Program-made: the position numbers and the translations under genes
Assembly: GCA_002083655.1 (NCBI GenBank)
Contig: MSXR01000016.1
Location: 62,001 to 126,000 of the forward strand
DNA from: Proteobacteria bacterium ST_bin14
GTDB taxonomy: Bacteria; Pseudomonadota; Alphaproteobacteria; Sphingomonadales; Sphingomonadaceae
Reading direction: 5' to 3'
Length of the DNA: 64,000 nucleotides
In this document: positions 1 through 7,554 of the stretch, one piece after another
Layout: the number at the start of each line of letters is the position of its first letter
Position numbering within the stretch: the first letter of the stretch is position 1
Notes under the pieces: generated by a model
What the model was told of the DNA's origin: nothing
The model's input: the letters and a program-made list of their open reading frames with translations, nothing else
Database searches by the model: none

Positions 1-182
1 AAGCGATGGCACGGCGCATGACGACGGTTGATTGGGGTGCGGGCGATAGCGGCTATAAACGGGTGATTGGCGCCACCCAGGGCCCCGCAATCCGCGACTG
101 GCTGTTGGTGCGCCCCGGCCTGCCCGCAATGCTGGGACGGCTGCTGAAGGGGCAATGGGAGCGCAGCGGGCACCGCCGCTGA
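1..182 (+). CDS. C-terminal fragment of a protein running in from the left, possibly GNAT-type acyltransferase
   Basis: The reading frame is open from the window edge to a TGA at 180-182, about 59 residues, so the N-terminus lies outside. The visible tail contains a stretch reading WGAGDSGYKRVIGA, which resembles the end of CelD/BcsL-like GNAT domains, where a glycine/aspartate-YKR motif is common. That likeness is from memory and weak. No membrane segment is visible. Functional assignment needs the missing N-terminus. Confidence 0.5.
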   Translation, partial: AMARRMTTVDWGAGDSGYKRVIGATQGPAIRDWLLVRPGLPAMLGRLLKGQWERSGHRR

Positions 183-380
183 TCCCCTATTGCTTGACGA
201 TCCGGTTGCATGGGCGATAGATAAGCCACCCGTTTTCGGAGTGGATATGTCTGGAATTGTTGCCCGCTGATCGCTGGCCGGGATTTTTTCCCGCAGCCCA
301 GCATCGTGCATTGCCGCCGCCCGGTTCGGGCGATTGCGGCGATGTGGGCGCTAACCCCATTTTGGGGGCTGACATTTCCC

Positions 381-638
381 ATGAATATCTCAAAATACGA
401 ACAGCGCGTGCTTCACGCGCTGGCGCAGGGTGGCCGCATCGTCCACCGCCGCGATGTTGGCGGCCGGATTACGCAGGTCGATTGCTTTACGCGTGAAGGC
501 TATGTGCTTACCGATTGCACGCTGGCGCTGTTCCAACGGCTCAGGCGGCGGGGCCTGATCGCCAGCCAGGCCGGTGGCCCCTATCGCGCGACGCGATTGG
601 GGCTGGCATCGGTGCGGGCGCAGCTCGATAATCGATAG
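381..638 (+). CDS. yjhX: YjhX family toxin homologue
   Basis: This is an 85-residue protein whose sequence closely follows E. coli YjhX (UPF0386). It starts MNISKYEQRVLHALAQGGRI, keeps the block REGYVLTDCTLALFQRL and ends in VRAQLDNR. The ATG at 381 matches the family N-terminus; the frame is open further upstream but those extra residues have no family support. YjhX was reported as the toxin of a YjhX-YjhQ pair in E. coli, where YjhQ is a GNAT-type antitoxin. No complete GNAT gene is next to it here, although the truncated gene ending at 182 could be one. Family membership is firm; toxin activity is inference. Confidence 0.88.
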   Translation: MNISKYEQRVLHALAQGGRIVHRRDVGGRITQVDCFTREGYVLTDCTLALFQRLRRRGLIASQAGGPYRATRLGLASVRAQLDNR

Positions 639-695
639 GTTCATCACGCTGACACACTCTGCCAGCGACGGGCCAGCAACGGGAGCATCGCCGCC

Positions 696-1631
696 ATGGA
701 CGATCATGATCATGCAGGCGCGCCGCCGTTGCTGGCGGGCATTGAGCTGGGCGGCACCAAAGCGATTGCCGTGCTGGCGCGGGGGCGGGCGATTGTGGCA
801 CGCGAATCGGTGCCCACCAGTGCTGATCCGGCCGCGACGCTGGCGGCGGTGTGCAGCGTGATCGCGCGCTGGCATTTGGCATCTCCCGCTTCTGGCCCCA
901 TTTCTGGCCCCGTTTCTGCAATCGGGATTGCGAGCTTTGGCCCGGTCGGGCTGCGCGCAGGAACCTTGGGCTATGGCCATATCCTGAAAACAACCAAGCC
1001 CGGCTGGAGCGGATTTGACGTGCTGGGCACGGTTGCGGCCGCGTTCGATCTGCCGATGGTGATTGATACAGATGTCAACGCGGCTGCGCTGGCAGAGGAA
1101 CGCTGGGGCGGTTCCGGCGGGTGTCGTGTCCACGCCTATGTCACCATCGGCACGGGCGTTGGCGGGGGCATTGTGGTGGACGGCGTGCCGCTGCACGGCT
1201 TTTTGCACCCCGAAATCGGCCATGTCCGCGTCCCGCGTGTGGCGGGGGATGGCTTTGCCGGGGCCTGCCCGTTCCACGGCGATTGCGTGGAGGGCCTTGT
1301 CGCCGGCCCGGCGCTTGCGGCGCGCACGGGCATGCGGGGTGAAGACATTGCCGATGATCACCCAGTCTGGGGCCTGGTGGCGCAGGAACTGGGCGATTTT
1401 CTGGCCAATATGCTGCTGAGCGTTGCCCCCCAACGGATTGCGCTGGGCGGCAGCGTGGTGCTGCGCCGCCCCCAGCTGATTGCTGCGGCGCGGCGGACAG
1501 TGGCGACCAGGTTGGCCGGGTATCTGCCGGATGATGGCGGCTTGCCGGAGGACCGGATTGCCGTCGCAACGCTGGGCACGGACGCAGGGCCGCTGGGGGC
1601 AATTGCGCTGGCCGGGCGCGCGCTGGGTTAG
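696..1631 (+). CDS. ROK family sugar kinase, fructokinase-like
   Basis: The 311-residue protein has the N-terminal ROK phosphate-binding motif GIELGGTKAIAVLARG (residues about 14-29). It also has the GTGVGGGIV loop in the middle, the acidic VIDTDVNAAALAEERW segment, and the zinc-site region with LHPEIGHV followed by CPFHGDCVEGL. This pattern fits the bacterial fructokinase/ROK group, which phosphorylates hexoses using ATP in the cytoplasm. The ATG at 696 has a GGGAG Shine-Dalgarno at 681-685. It lies downstream of yjhX on the same strand with a 57-base gap. Sugar specificity cannot be read from the sequence. Confidence 0.88.
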   Translation: MDDHDHAGAPPLLAGIELGGTKAIAVLARGRAIVARESVPTSADPAATLAAVCSVIARWHLASPASGPISGPVSAIGIASFGPVGLRAGTLGYGHILKTTKPGWSGFDVLGTVAAAFDLPMVIDTDVNAAALAEERWGGSGGCRVHAYVTIGTGVGGGIVVDGVPLHGFLHPEIGHVRVPRVAGDGFAGACPFHGDCVEGLVAGPALAARTGMRGEDIADDHPVWGLVAQELGDFLANMLLSVAPQRIALGGSVVLRRPQLIAAARRTVATRLAGYLPDDGGLPEDRIAVATLGTDAGPLGAIALAGRALG

Positions 1632-1734
1632 TTCTGTTTGTGCCCGCTTAGTCCCGTCGATGGTCGCATGGCGAACATTATGGCGGGGATGAGCAGCGCG
1701 GCTGCCCAGCCGATAATTTCGATGGCGATAGTGA

Positions 1735-2094
1735 TCAATCGCGGACCCAGCCGCGCCCGTCAGGGTGTCGCACTTCTACCGCTGCCATATCCTCGGGCTC
1801 AAACAGGCGCGTATTCACGCAAGCCCAGTCGGTTGCATCGTCGATAGCGACGCAATGCGTGGTGCAGCCGCAGCCACCGCAAAAATTAAGCCGAACGAAC
1901 GGATCGGCCATGCGCGGGTGGACATAGCTGCCAATCCCATCGCCCGTAACCTCTACCTCCGACCGCTTGAAATAGCCCCAGGTAGCGCCGTGCTTGATGC
2001 ACAGCGAGCAGTTGCAGTCGTTGATATAGTCAGGCGCGGTGGGGATTGTGATCCGCACCGCGCCGCAATGGCAACTGCCGGTGAGCGCCCCGCT
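1735..2094 (-). CDS. GFA / CENP-V family zinc protein
   Basis: This small protein of about 120 residues has the cysteine layout of the GFA (glutathione-dependent formaldehyde-activating) fold: GSCHCGAV near residue 8, CNCSLCIKHG near 29 and FCGGCGCTTHC near 72. Members bind zinc; most have no proven substrate. The only sensible initiator is a TTG at 2097-2095 that overlaps the aconitase TGA (TTGA), so the gene probably begins three bases beyond the end given here. It is likely translated by coupling to acnA. The first cysteine motif sits too close to this start for a later one to work. Confidence 0.85.
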   Translation of the reverse strand, partial: SGALTGSCHCGAVRITIPTAPDYINDCNCSLCIKHGATWGYFKRSEVEVTGDGIGSYVHPRMADPFVRLNFCGGCGCTTHCVAIDDATDWACVNTRLFEPEDMAAVEVRHPDGRGWVRD

Positions 2095-4772
2095 CAAGCC
2101 GCCAGATTTCGCAGCACATAATGCAGGATGCCGCCGTTCAGGAAATATTCCAGCTCGTTCACGGTATCGATGCGGCAGCGTGTTTCGAAGCTCTCAACCG
2201 ACCCATCGGCGCGGGTGAGGGTGACGGTAACCGTCTGACGCGGGCGCAGATCAGCGACCCCGGTGATCGTGAAGGTTTCCGTGCCATCCAGCTTCAGCGT
2301 GGTGCGATCCACCCCGTCGGCGAATTGCAGCGGCAGCACGCCCATGCCGACCAGATTGGAGCGATGGATGCGTTCAAAGCTTTCGGTAATCACCGCGCGC
2401 ACACCAAGCAGGTTGGTGCCCTTTGCCGCCCAGTCACGGCTGGAGCCGGTGCCATATTCCTTGCCCGCAACCACCACAAGCGGCGTGCCATCGGCCTTGT
2501 AGCGCATGGCGGCGTCATAAATCGCCATCACTTCGCCGGTGGGAATATATTTTGTCACGCCGCCTTCGATGCCCGGCGTCATCTCGTTCTTGATGCGGAT
2601 ATTGGCGAAGGTGCCGCGCATCATCACGTCATGATGGCCGCGCCGCGCGCCATAGGAGTTGAAGTCAGCCTTTGATACCTGATGTTCCTGCAGGAACTTG
2701 CCAGCCGGTGAATCGGCCTTGATGCTGCCAGCAGGGCTGATGTGATCGGTGGTGATCGAATCCGCGAAGATTGACAGCGGGCGTGCATCGATAATGTCGG
2801 TGACAGGGGCAGGCGTCATCGTCATCCCGTCGAAATAGGGCGGGTTGGCGACATAGGTGCTGCCTGCGCGCCACATATAGGTGTCAGACCCCGTCACATC
2901 GATCGACTGCCATTTGGCGTCGCCTGCAAAGACATGGGCGTAGCGCGCCTGGAACATGCCGCGATCGATATTGGCGTCCATCACCGAACGGATTTCGGCG
3001 TTGGTGGGCCAGATGTCCTTCAGATAGACGTCGCTGCCATCAGTCGCCTGGCCGATCGGGGTGGTGACGAAATCGGTCGTCACGCTGCCCTTCAGGGCAT
3101 AGGCGACGACGAGCGGCGGGCTGGCGAGGAAGTTTGCGCGCACATCGGGCGACACGCGGCCTTCGAAGTTACGATTGCCCGACAGGACGGAGGCGGCGAC
3201 GATATCATTTTCGTTGATCGCTGCCGAAATGGCGGGTGCCAGCGGCCCCGAATTGCCGATGCACGTGGTGCAGCCATAGCCGACCAGGTTAAAGCCGACC
3301 GCGTTCAGATCAGCCGTCAGCCCGGCCTTGTCGAGATAATCGGTGACGACCTGTGATCCCGGCGCAAGCGAGGTTTTCACCCAGGGCTTTGGCTTCAGGC
3401 CCAGCGCATTGGCCTTGCGTGCAACGAGACCGGCGGCGACGAGCACCGAAGGGTTGGACGTATTGGTGCAGCTCGTGATCGCAGCGATGACGACGTCGCC
3501 GTCGCCGATATCGTGATCGCGGCCCTCTACATCGACGCGCTTGGGTTCGGCATGGCTGTACACCTTGGCGAGATCGGCGTTGAACACGTCATCCACCTGG
3601 GTCAGGATCACCTTGTCCTGCGGGCGCTTTGGCCCGGCGAGCGAGGGAACGACGCTGCTCATGTCGAGTTCCAGCGTGTCGGTGAACACCGGATCGGGCG
3701 CATCCGCCAGCCGCCACATGCCCTGTGCGCGGGCATAAGCCTCTACCAGTGCGATCTGTTCATCGGTGCGGCCCGTCAGGCGCAGATAGGTGAGGGTGGC
3801 GTCGTCGATGGGGAAGAACCCGCAGGTTGCGCCATATTCCGGCGCCATGTTGGCGATGGTCGCACGGTCAGCAAGGCTCAATGCGTCGAGACCGGGCCCG
3901 AAAAACTCGACGAAACGCCCAACCACGCCCTTGGCGCGCAGCATCTGGGTGACGGTGAGGACCAGATCGGTCGCGGTGATGCCTTCGGCGAGAATACCGG
4001 TCAGCTTGAAGCCGACGACTTCGGGGATGAGCATGGAGACAGGCTGGCCAAGCATCGCCGCCTCTGCCTCAATCCCGCCAACGCCCCAGCCGAGCACGCC
4101 GAGACCATTGACCATCGTGGTGTGGCTATCGGTGCCGACGCAGGTGTCCGGATAGGCGACCATGCTGCCATCGGGGGCCTTGGACGACCACACGGCTTGC
4201 GCAATGTTTTCCAGATTCACCTGGTGGCAAATGCCGGTGCCGGGCGGCACCACCTTGAAATTGTCGAGCGCCTTGGAACCCCATTTCAAGAATTCATAGC
4301 GTTCGTTGTTGCGGGCATATTCCAGCTCGACATTGTCGTGGAACGCCTGAGGGGTGCCGAATTCGTCGACCATCACCGAGTGATCGATGACGAGATGGAC
4401 GGGGACCAGCGGATTGATTTTTTGTGCGTCGCCGCCCAGCCGGGTGATCGCATCGCGCATCGCCGCCAGATCGACAACGCACGGCACGCCGGTGAAATCC
4501 TGCATCAGCACGCGCGCGGGGCGATACTGGATTTCGCGGTCGGATTTGCGTTCCTGCTGCCAGTCGACCAGCGCCTGAATATCCTCCACCGTCACGGTCT
4601 TGCCATCTTCGAACCGCAGCAGGTTTTCCAGCAGCACCTTCATCGAAAAGGGCAAGCGGCTGATATCGCCCAGCTTCGCCTCAGCCTTGGACAGGCTGAA
4701 ATAGCTATAGCTCTGGCCGCCTGCGTCCAGCGTGTCCTTGGTGCCGAGCGTGTCTTGTCCAATGGCGGTCAT
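2094..4772 (-). CDS. acnA: Aconitate hydratase AcnA
   Basis: The 892-residue protein is the TCA-cycle aconitase that interconverts citrate and isocitrate through cis-aconitate, using a 4Fe-4S cluster in the cytoplasm. The cluster ligands are visible in ITSCTNTSNP and GYGCTTCIGNSG. The C-terminal swivel domain carries GKEYGTGSSRDWAAKG. Length is typical of the AcnA/IRP branch. The start chosen at 4772 gives MTAIGQDTLGTKDTL, the usual N-terminus; the frame is open 66 codons further upstream but that extension is low-complexity and not family-like. The gene lies 179 bases downstream of the TSUP gene and is followed by an overlapping GFA gene. Confidence 0.97.
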   Translation of the reverse strand: MTAIGQDTLGTKDTLDAGGQSYSYFSLSKAEAKLGDISRLPFSMKVLLENLLRFEDGKTVTVEDIQALVDWQQERKSDREIQYRPARVLMQDFTGVPCVVDLAAMRDAITRLGGDAQKINPLVPVHLVIDHSVMVDEFGTPQAFHDNVELEYARNNERYEFLKWGSKALDNFKVVPPGTGICHQVNLENIAQAVWSSKAPDGSMVAYPDTCVGTDSHTTMVNGLGVLGWGVGGIEAEAAMLGQPVSMLIPEVVGFKLTGILAEGITATDLVLTVTQMLRAKGVVGRFVEFFGPGLDALSLADRATIANMAPEYGATCGFFPIDDATLTYLRLTGRTDEQIALVEAYARAQGMWRLADAPDPVFTDTLELDMSSVVPSLAGPKRPQDKVILTQVDDVFNADLAKVYSHAEPKRVDVEGRDHDIGDGDVVIAAITSCTNTSNPSVLVAAGLVARKANALGLKPKPWVKTSLAPGSQVVTDYLDKAGLTADLNAVGFNLVGYGCTTCIGNSGPLAPAISAAINENDIVAASVLSGNRNFEGRVSPDVRANFLASPPLVVAYALKGSVTTDFVTTPIGQATDGSDVYLKDIWPTNAEIRSVMDANIDRGMFQARYAHVFAGDAKWQSIDVTGSDTYMWRAGSTYVANPPYFDGMTMTPAPVTDIIDARPLSIFADSITTDHISPAGSIKADSPAGKFLQEHQVSKADFNSYGARRGHHDVMMRGTFANIRIKNEMTPGIEGGVTKYIPTGEVMAIYDAAMRYKADGTPLVVVAGKEYGTGSSRDWAAKGTNLLGVRAVITESFERIHRSNLVGMGVLPLQFADGVDRTTLKLDGTETFTITGVADLRPRQTVTVTLTRADGSVESFETRCRIDTVNELEYFLNGGILHYVLRNLAA

Positions 4773-4951
4773 TAAGCGGTCCTTCCCTGGTGGCCCCCAT
4801 CGGCGAGGGTCAACGCGGCAGCAGTTGGGGAAACCGCCCATGCCCGCGCCATCGCCGATGCATTGCAATGCGGGAGGCCTTAGCAAGCAGGCGCGCACGG
4901 GGGAAGGGGTGGGGCGTGGGAAGGACGAGGTTGGGTGTTTGGGGTGCGCGA

Positions 4952-5728
4952 CTATGAAAGCGCGCGCCACGCTACATAGGCGGCGGTCATCAGGACCATT
5001 ACGGCGAATGCCGTCCGTGCTGTCGCTGCCCTGTCGGCAAGGATTTGCCCTACGGGAATTGCCAGCGCCGATCCGGCAGCACCCCCGGCCACCAGAGCCC
5101 CGAACACCGGCCAGTTGACCAGTCCCGAAGCTGCGTAACTCGCGCTGGTCGCGGCACCGAATACGACGACTGATACCAATGACGATGCCGCCGCATTGGC
5201 CAGTGTCATCCCCGTTGCCGCCATCAAGCCAGGCACGATCAGGAACCCGCCGCCAATCCCGAAAAATCCCGCTGCCAGCCCCGTCACCGCGCCGACGGGG
5301 GCCAGCTTCAACGTTAATGCCGTCGTCAATCGTACTGCGGCATCACCATCGGCCTTGCGGGGAATCAGCATCGACCCGCCGACCAGCGCCATTGCGAGCG
5401 CGAACCAGATCAGCAACTCGCTACCATCGATCTGCTTGGCGACATCCGCCCCGACCAGCGAGCCGATCAGCCCGGCCCCGCCAAATACCAGCGCGCATGG
5501 CCATTTTACGCGGCCTGCGCGCGCTTGTACCAATAGGCCGACCGCTGCGTTGACCGCGACGGCGGCCGCCGAGGTGCCGATCGCTACATGCGGATCGCGC
5601 ACCCCGACGATATAGAGCAGCAACGGGGTCGCCAGCACCGATCCACCCCCGCCGAACACCGACAGCAACAGGCCGATAACGGCACCACCAATGACTGCGG
5701 CGGGGTATGAAATGCCGGCGATGTCCAT
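4952..5728 (-). CDS. TauE/SafE (TSUP) family exporter
   Basis: This 258-residue integral membrane protein has the TSUP repeat signature LLLSVFGGGGSVLATPLLLY near the N-terminus. A second half-motif, FFGIGGGFLIVPGLM, lies around residue 160, and DPHVAIGTSAAAVAVNA is also present. About seven to eight membrane segments are evident. TSUP proteins export small sulfur anions such as sulfite; in BigR-controlled clusters they accompany persulfide dioxygenase. The gene follows the rhodanese gene by three bases on the same strand, so both are probably cotranscribed from the ArsR gene. A related exporter is encoded at 56,535-57,323. Confidence 0.9.
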   Translation of the reverse strand: MDIAGISYPAAVIGGAVIGLLLSVFGGGGSVLATPLLLYIVGVRDPHVAIGTSAAAVAVNAAVGLLVQARAGRVKWPCALVFGGAGLIGSLVGADVAKQIDGSELLIWFALAMALVGGSMLIPRKADGDAAVRLTTALTLKLAPVGAVTGLAAGFFGIGGGFLIVPGLMAATGMTLANAAASSLVSVVVFGAATSASYAASGLVNWPVFGALVAGGAAGSALAIPVGQILADRAATARTAFAVMVLMTAAYVAWRALS

Positions 5729-5731
5729 CAG

Positions 5732-6265
5732 CTAGACCGCGACCGGGCGATTCCATGGCAGCAAACCGAGCAACCGGGCCATGCCACAAAAGCCGCTGAT
5801 GCCCGCAAAGGCCAGCCCCGCACCGACAAAGGCCGACAGGCCGAAGAAAAGAGGTGACACCAGCCAGCCAAGCACGGCACCCAGCAACACGAGCGACCCA
5901 GCAACTATCTGAACCTGGCGCATCATTTCCAGCGGGGCCTTGCGATTGGCCTCGACCGGCAGACCCGAGCGCGTCCACCCATCCAGCCCGCCTTCGAGCA
6001 CATAGGCATTGCCGCCCACGGGCCCCGCCAGCCGATCGGCATTGGCGGTGGTCCGCATGCCCGATCGGCAGGTGAAAATCACGTCGGTGCCCGCCATTTC
6101 AGGTAACGCCACCGCTTCGAACCGCGAGAGCGGGCGCGACAGCGCGCCGGGGATGTGGCGGCGGGCGAATTCATCATCCTCGCGAATATCGATCAACAGG
6201 GCATGGCCCTGGCGGACCCGCTGTTCGACGACTTCAGGCTTCAGCGCGATCAGGGACTTGGGCAT
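5732..6265 (-). CDS. Rhodanese-domain membrane protein (YgaP-like, DUF2892)
   Basis: Residues 1-100 form a single rhodanese domain with the persulfide-forming cysteine in IFTCRSGMRTTANADRL. Two C-terminal membrane segments (about residues 117-160) belong to the DUF2892 family, as in E. coli YgaP. Such proteins transfer sulfane sulfur at the membrane. I start at the ATG at 6265 (MPKSLIALKP), which overlaps the end of the upstream ArsR gene by 32 bases; an ATG at 6304 is possible but adds an unlikely 13-residue leader. Position between a BigR-type regulator and a TSUP exporter supports a role in sulfide detoxification. Confidence 0.9.
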   Translation of the reverse strand: MPKSLIALKPEVVEQRVRQGHALLIDIREDDEFARRHIPGALSRPLSRFEAVALPEMAGTDVIFTCRSGMRTTANADRLAGPVGGNAYVLEGGLDGWTRSGLPVEANRKAPLEMMRQVQIVAGSLVLLGAVLGWLVSPLFFGLSAFVGAGLAFAGISGFCGMARLLGLLPWNRPVAV

Positions 6266-6593
6266 TAGATGTCTCCACATCATCGGAACAAAAAATGGCG
6301 GCAAGCGTGGTCATCACCTGCGCCGCCGCAGGGTTGGCGATGCGATAATAGATCGACAGGCCGTCGCGGCGGGTGGCGACTAGGCCGTCGCTGCGCAGCA
6401 CGGATAAATGCTGGGACAGCGCCGATTGCGACAGGCCGATCAGCGGCTGCAATTCGCCCACCGATTGTTCGCCGCCGGATAGCTGGCACAGGATCATCAA
6501 CCGCCGCTCATTCGCGAGCGCGCGGAGCAACCGGGCGGCGGCGGCGGCATTTTCCTCAAATCGGGTAATGTCAAAGCTCGCTGGATCGATCAT
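6234..6593 (-). CDS. bigR: BigR-like ArsR family persulfide-sensing repressor
   Basis: The 119-residue winged-helix protein has the ArsR core with recognition region LIGLSQSALSQHLSVLRSDG. Two cysteines, C36 in RLMILCQL and C102 in AAIFCSDD, are 66 residues apart. As I recall the family, that is the spacing of the C42/C108 pair in BigR/SqrR, which sense reactive sulfur through a disulfide or polysulfide link. It lacks the metal-binding ELCVCDL motif of arsenic sensors. The gene is divergent from an MBL-fold persulfide-dioxygenase-like gene, with the rhodanese and TSUP genes downstream. That is the classic arrangement of the bigR regulon, so it probably represses both directions from the 66-base spacer. 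Confidence 0.88.
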   Translation of the reverse strand: MIDPASFDITRFEENAAAAARLLRALANERRLMILCQLSGGEQSVGELQPLIGLSQSALSQHLSVLRSDGLVATRRDGLSIYYRIANPAAAQVMTTLAAIFCSDDVETSNAQVPDRAEA

Positions 6594-6598
6594 AGGTG

Positions 6599-6608
6599 GA
6601 ATATATTC
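6599..6608. promoter_or_regulatory. Palindrome in the bigR-blh divergent promoter, candidate operator
   Basis: The ten bases GAATATATTC form a perfect AT-rich palindrome immediately upstream of the ArsR start and of the divergent MBL gene. BigR binds short AT-rich imperfect palindromes in the same position in other bacteria, so this is a reasonable operator. Binding is inferred. Confidence 0.5.
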
Positions 6609-6609
6609 G

Positions 6610-6637
6610 TTGATTCTAATTTAGCAAGTGCTTATAT
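6610..6637 (+). promoter_or_regulatory. Promoter of the MBL persulfide-dioxygenase-like gene
   Basis: A TTGATT -35 box (6610-6615) and a TTATAT -10 box (6632-6637) are separated by 16 bases. The candidate operator directly abuts the -35 element. An AGAGGAG ribosome-binding site at 6646-6652 precedes the ATG at 6660. Confidence 0.6.
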
Positions 6638-6659
6638 ATTGGGCCAGAGGAGTTTCGCC

Positions 6660-7520
6660 ATGAACCCGACCGTCCAAACATTTTTCGATCCCGCGACCTT
6701 CACCGCAACCCACCTTGTGATCGACACCGATACGAAGATCGCCGCGATCATCGATCCCGTGCTCGATTTCGAGCCCAAGGCCGGCAAGCTTTCCACGCAA
6801 TCAGCCGATGCGGTGCTGAAGACGATCGCCGATCAGGGGCTAACCCTGGCCTATGTGCTGGAAACCCACGCCCATGCCGATCATCTGTCGGCGGGAGACC
6901 ATATTCGTCGGCTGTCGGGTGCTCGGTTGGTGATTGGCGCTGCGATCACCAAGGTGCAGCAGGTGTTTGCGCCGATGTTCGACGCCGATGACGTCGCCGC
7001 CGACGGCAGTCAGTTCGATATCCTGCTGAGCGAGGGCGACACGCTGCCACTGGGGGCGCTGACCATAAGCGTCCTGCACACGCCGGGGCATACGCCCGCC
7101 TGCAACACTTATATGATCGGCGATGCGGCGTTTGTCGGCGATACGCTGTTCATGCCTGACTACGGCACCGCGCGGGCTGATTTTCCGGGTGGCGATGCGC
7201 GCACTCTATATCAATCAATCCGCCGCATCTTGGCATTGCCGGGCGAAACTCGAATCTTCGTGGGTCATGACTATTTACCCGCCGGACGCAGCAATTATCG
7301 CTGGGAGACGACCGTGGCGCAGGAGGCGTCAGACAATATCCACGTACATACCGGCACCAGCGAAGACGCCTTTGTCACGATGCGCGAAGCGCGCGATAAA
7401 ACGCTTGCGCCGCCGACGCTGATCCTGCCGTCGCTTCAGGTCAATATTCGCGGCGGCGCGATGCCGCCCGCATCGCCTTCGGGGAAAATTTTTCTACGAT
7501 TGCCGGTGACTTTGGCTTGA
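6660..7520 (+). CDS. blh: MBL-fold persulfide dioxygenase-like protein (Blh/ETHE1 group)
   Basis: The 286-residue protein has the metallo-beta-lactamase metal motif THAHADH near residue 70, then HTPGHTPAC, FVGDTLFMPDYGTARADFPG and VGHDY. Those blocks are typical of the ETHE1/Blh branch, which uses mononuclear iron to oxidise glutathione persulfide to sulfite. The ATG at 6660 has an AGAGGAG site seven bases upstream; the open frame before it has no support. Sulfite made here could be exported by the TSUP protein of the divergent operon. A paralogue lies at 57,329-58,267. Confidence 0.9.
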   Translation: MNPTVQTFFDPATFTATHLVIDTDTKIAAIIDPVLDFEPKAGKLSTQSADAVLKTIADQGLTLAYVLETHAHADHLSAGDHIRRLSGARLVIGAAITKVQQVFAPMFDADDVAADGSQFDILLSEGDTLPLGALTISVLHTPGHTPACNTYMIGDAAFVGDTLFMPDYGTARADFPGGDARTLYQSIRRILALPGETRIFVGHDYLPAGRSNYRWETTVAQEASDNIHVHTGTSEDAFVTMREARDKTLAPPTLILPSLQVNIRGGAMPPASPSGKIFLRLPVTLA

Positions 7521-7554
7521 AGGGGGAAATCCAACCGCTGTTCGTTGCCTGTAG

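Noticed and set aside
390..1433. 347-codon open frame antisense to yjhX and the ROK kinase
   Set aside because: Arginine/alanine/histidine-rich shadow frame with no motif.
3513..4775. 420-codon open frame antisense to aconitase
   Set aside because: It lies inside acnA, whose coding motifs are unambiguous, and has no family likeness.
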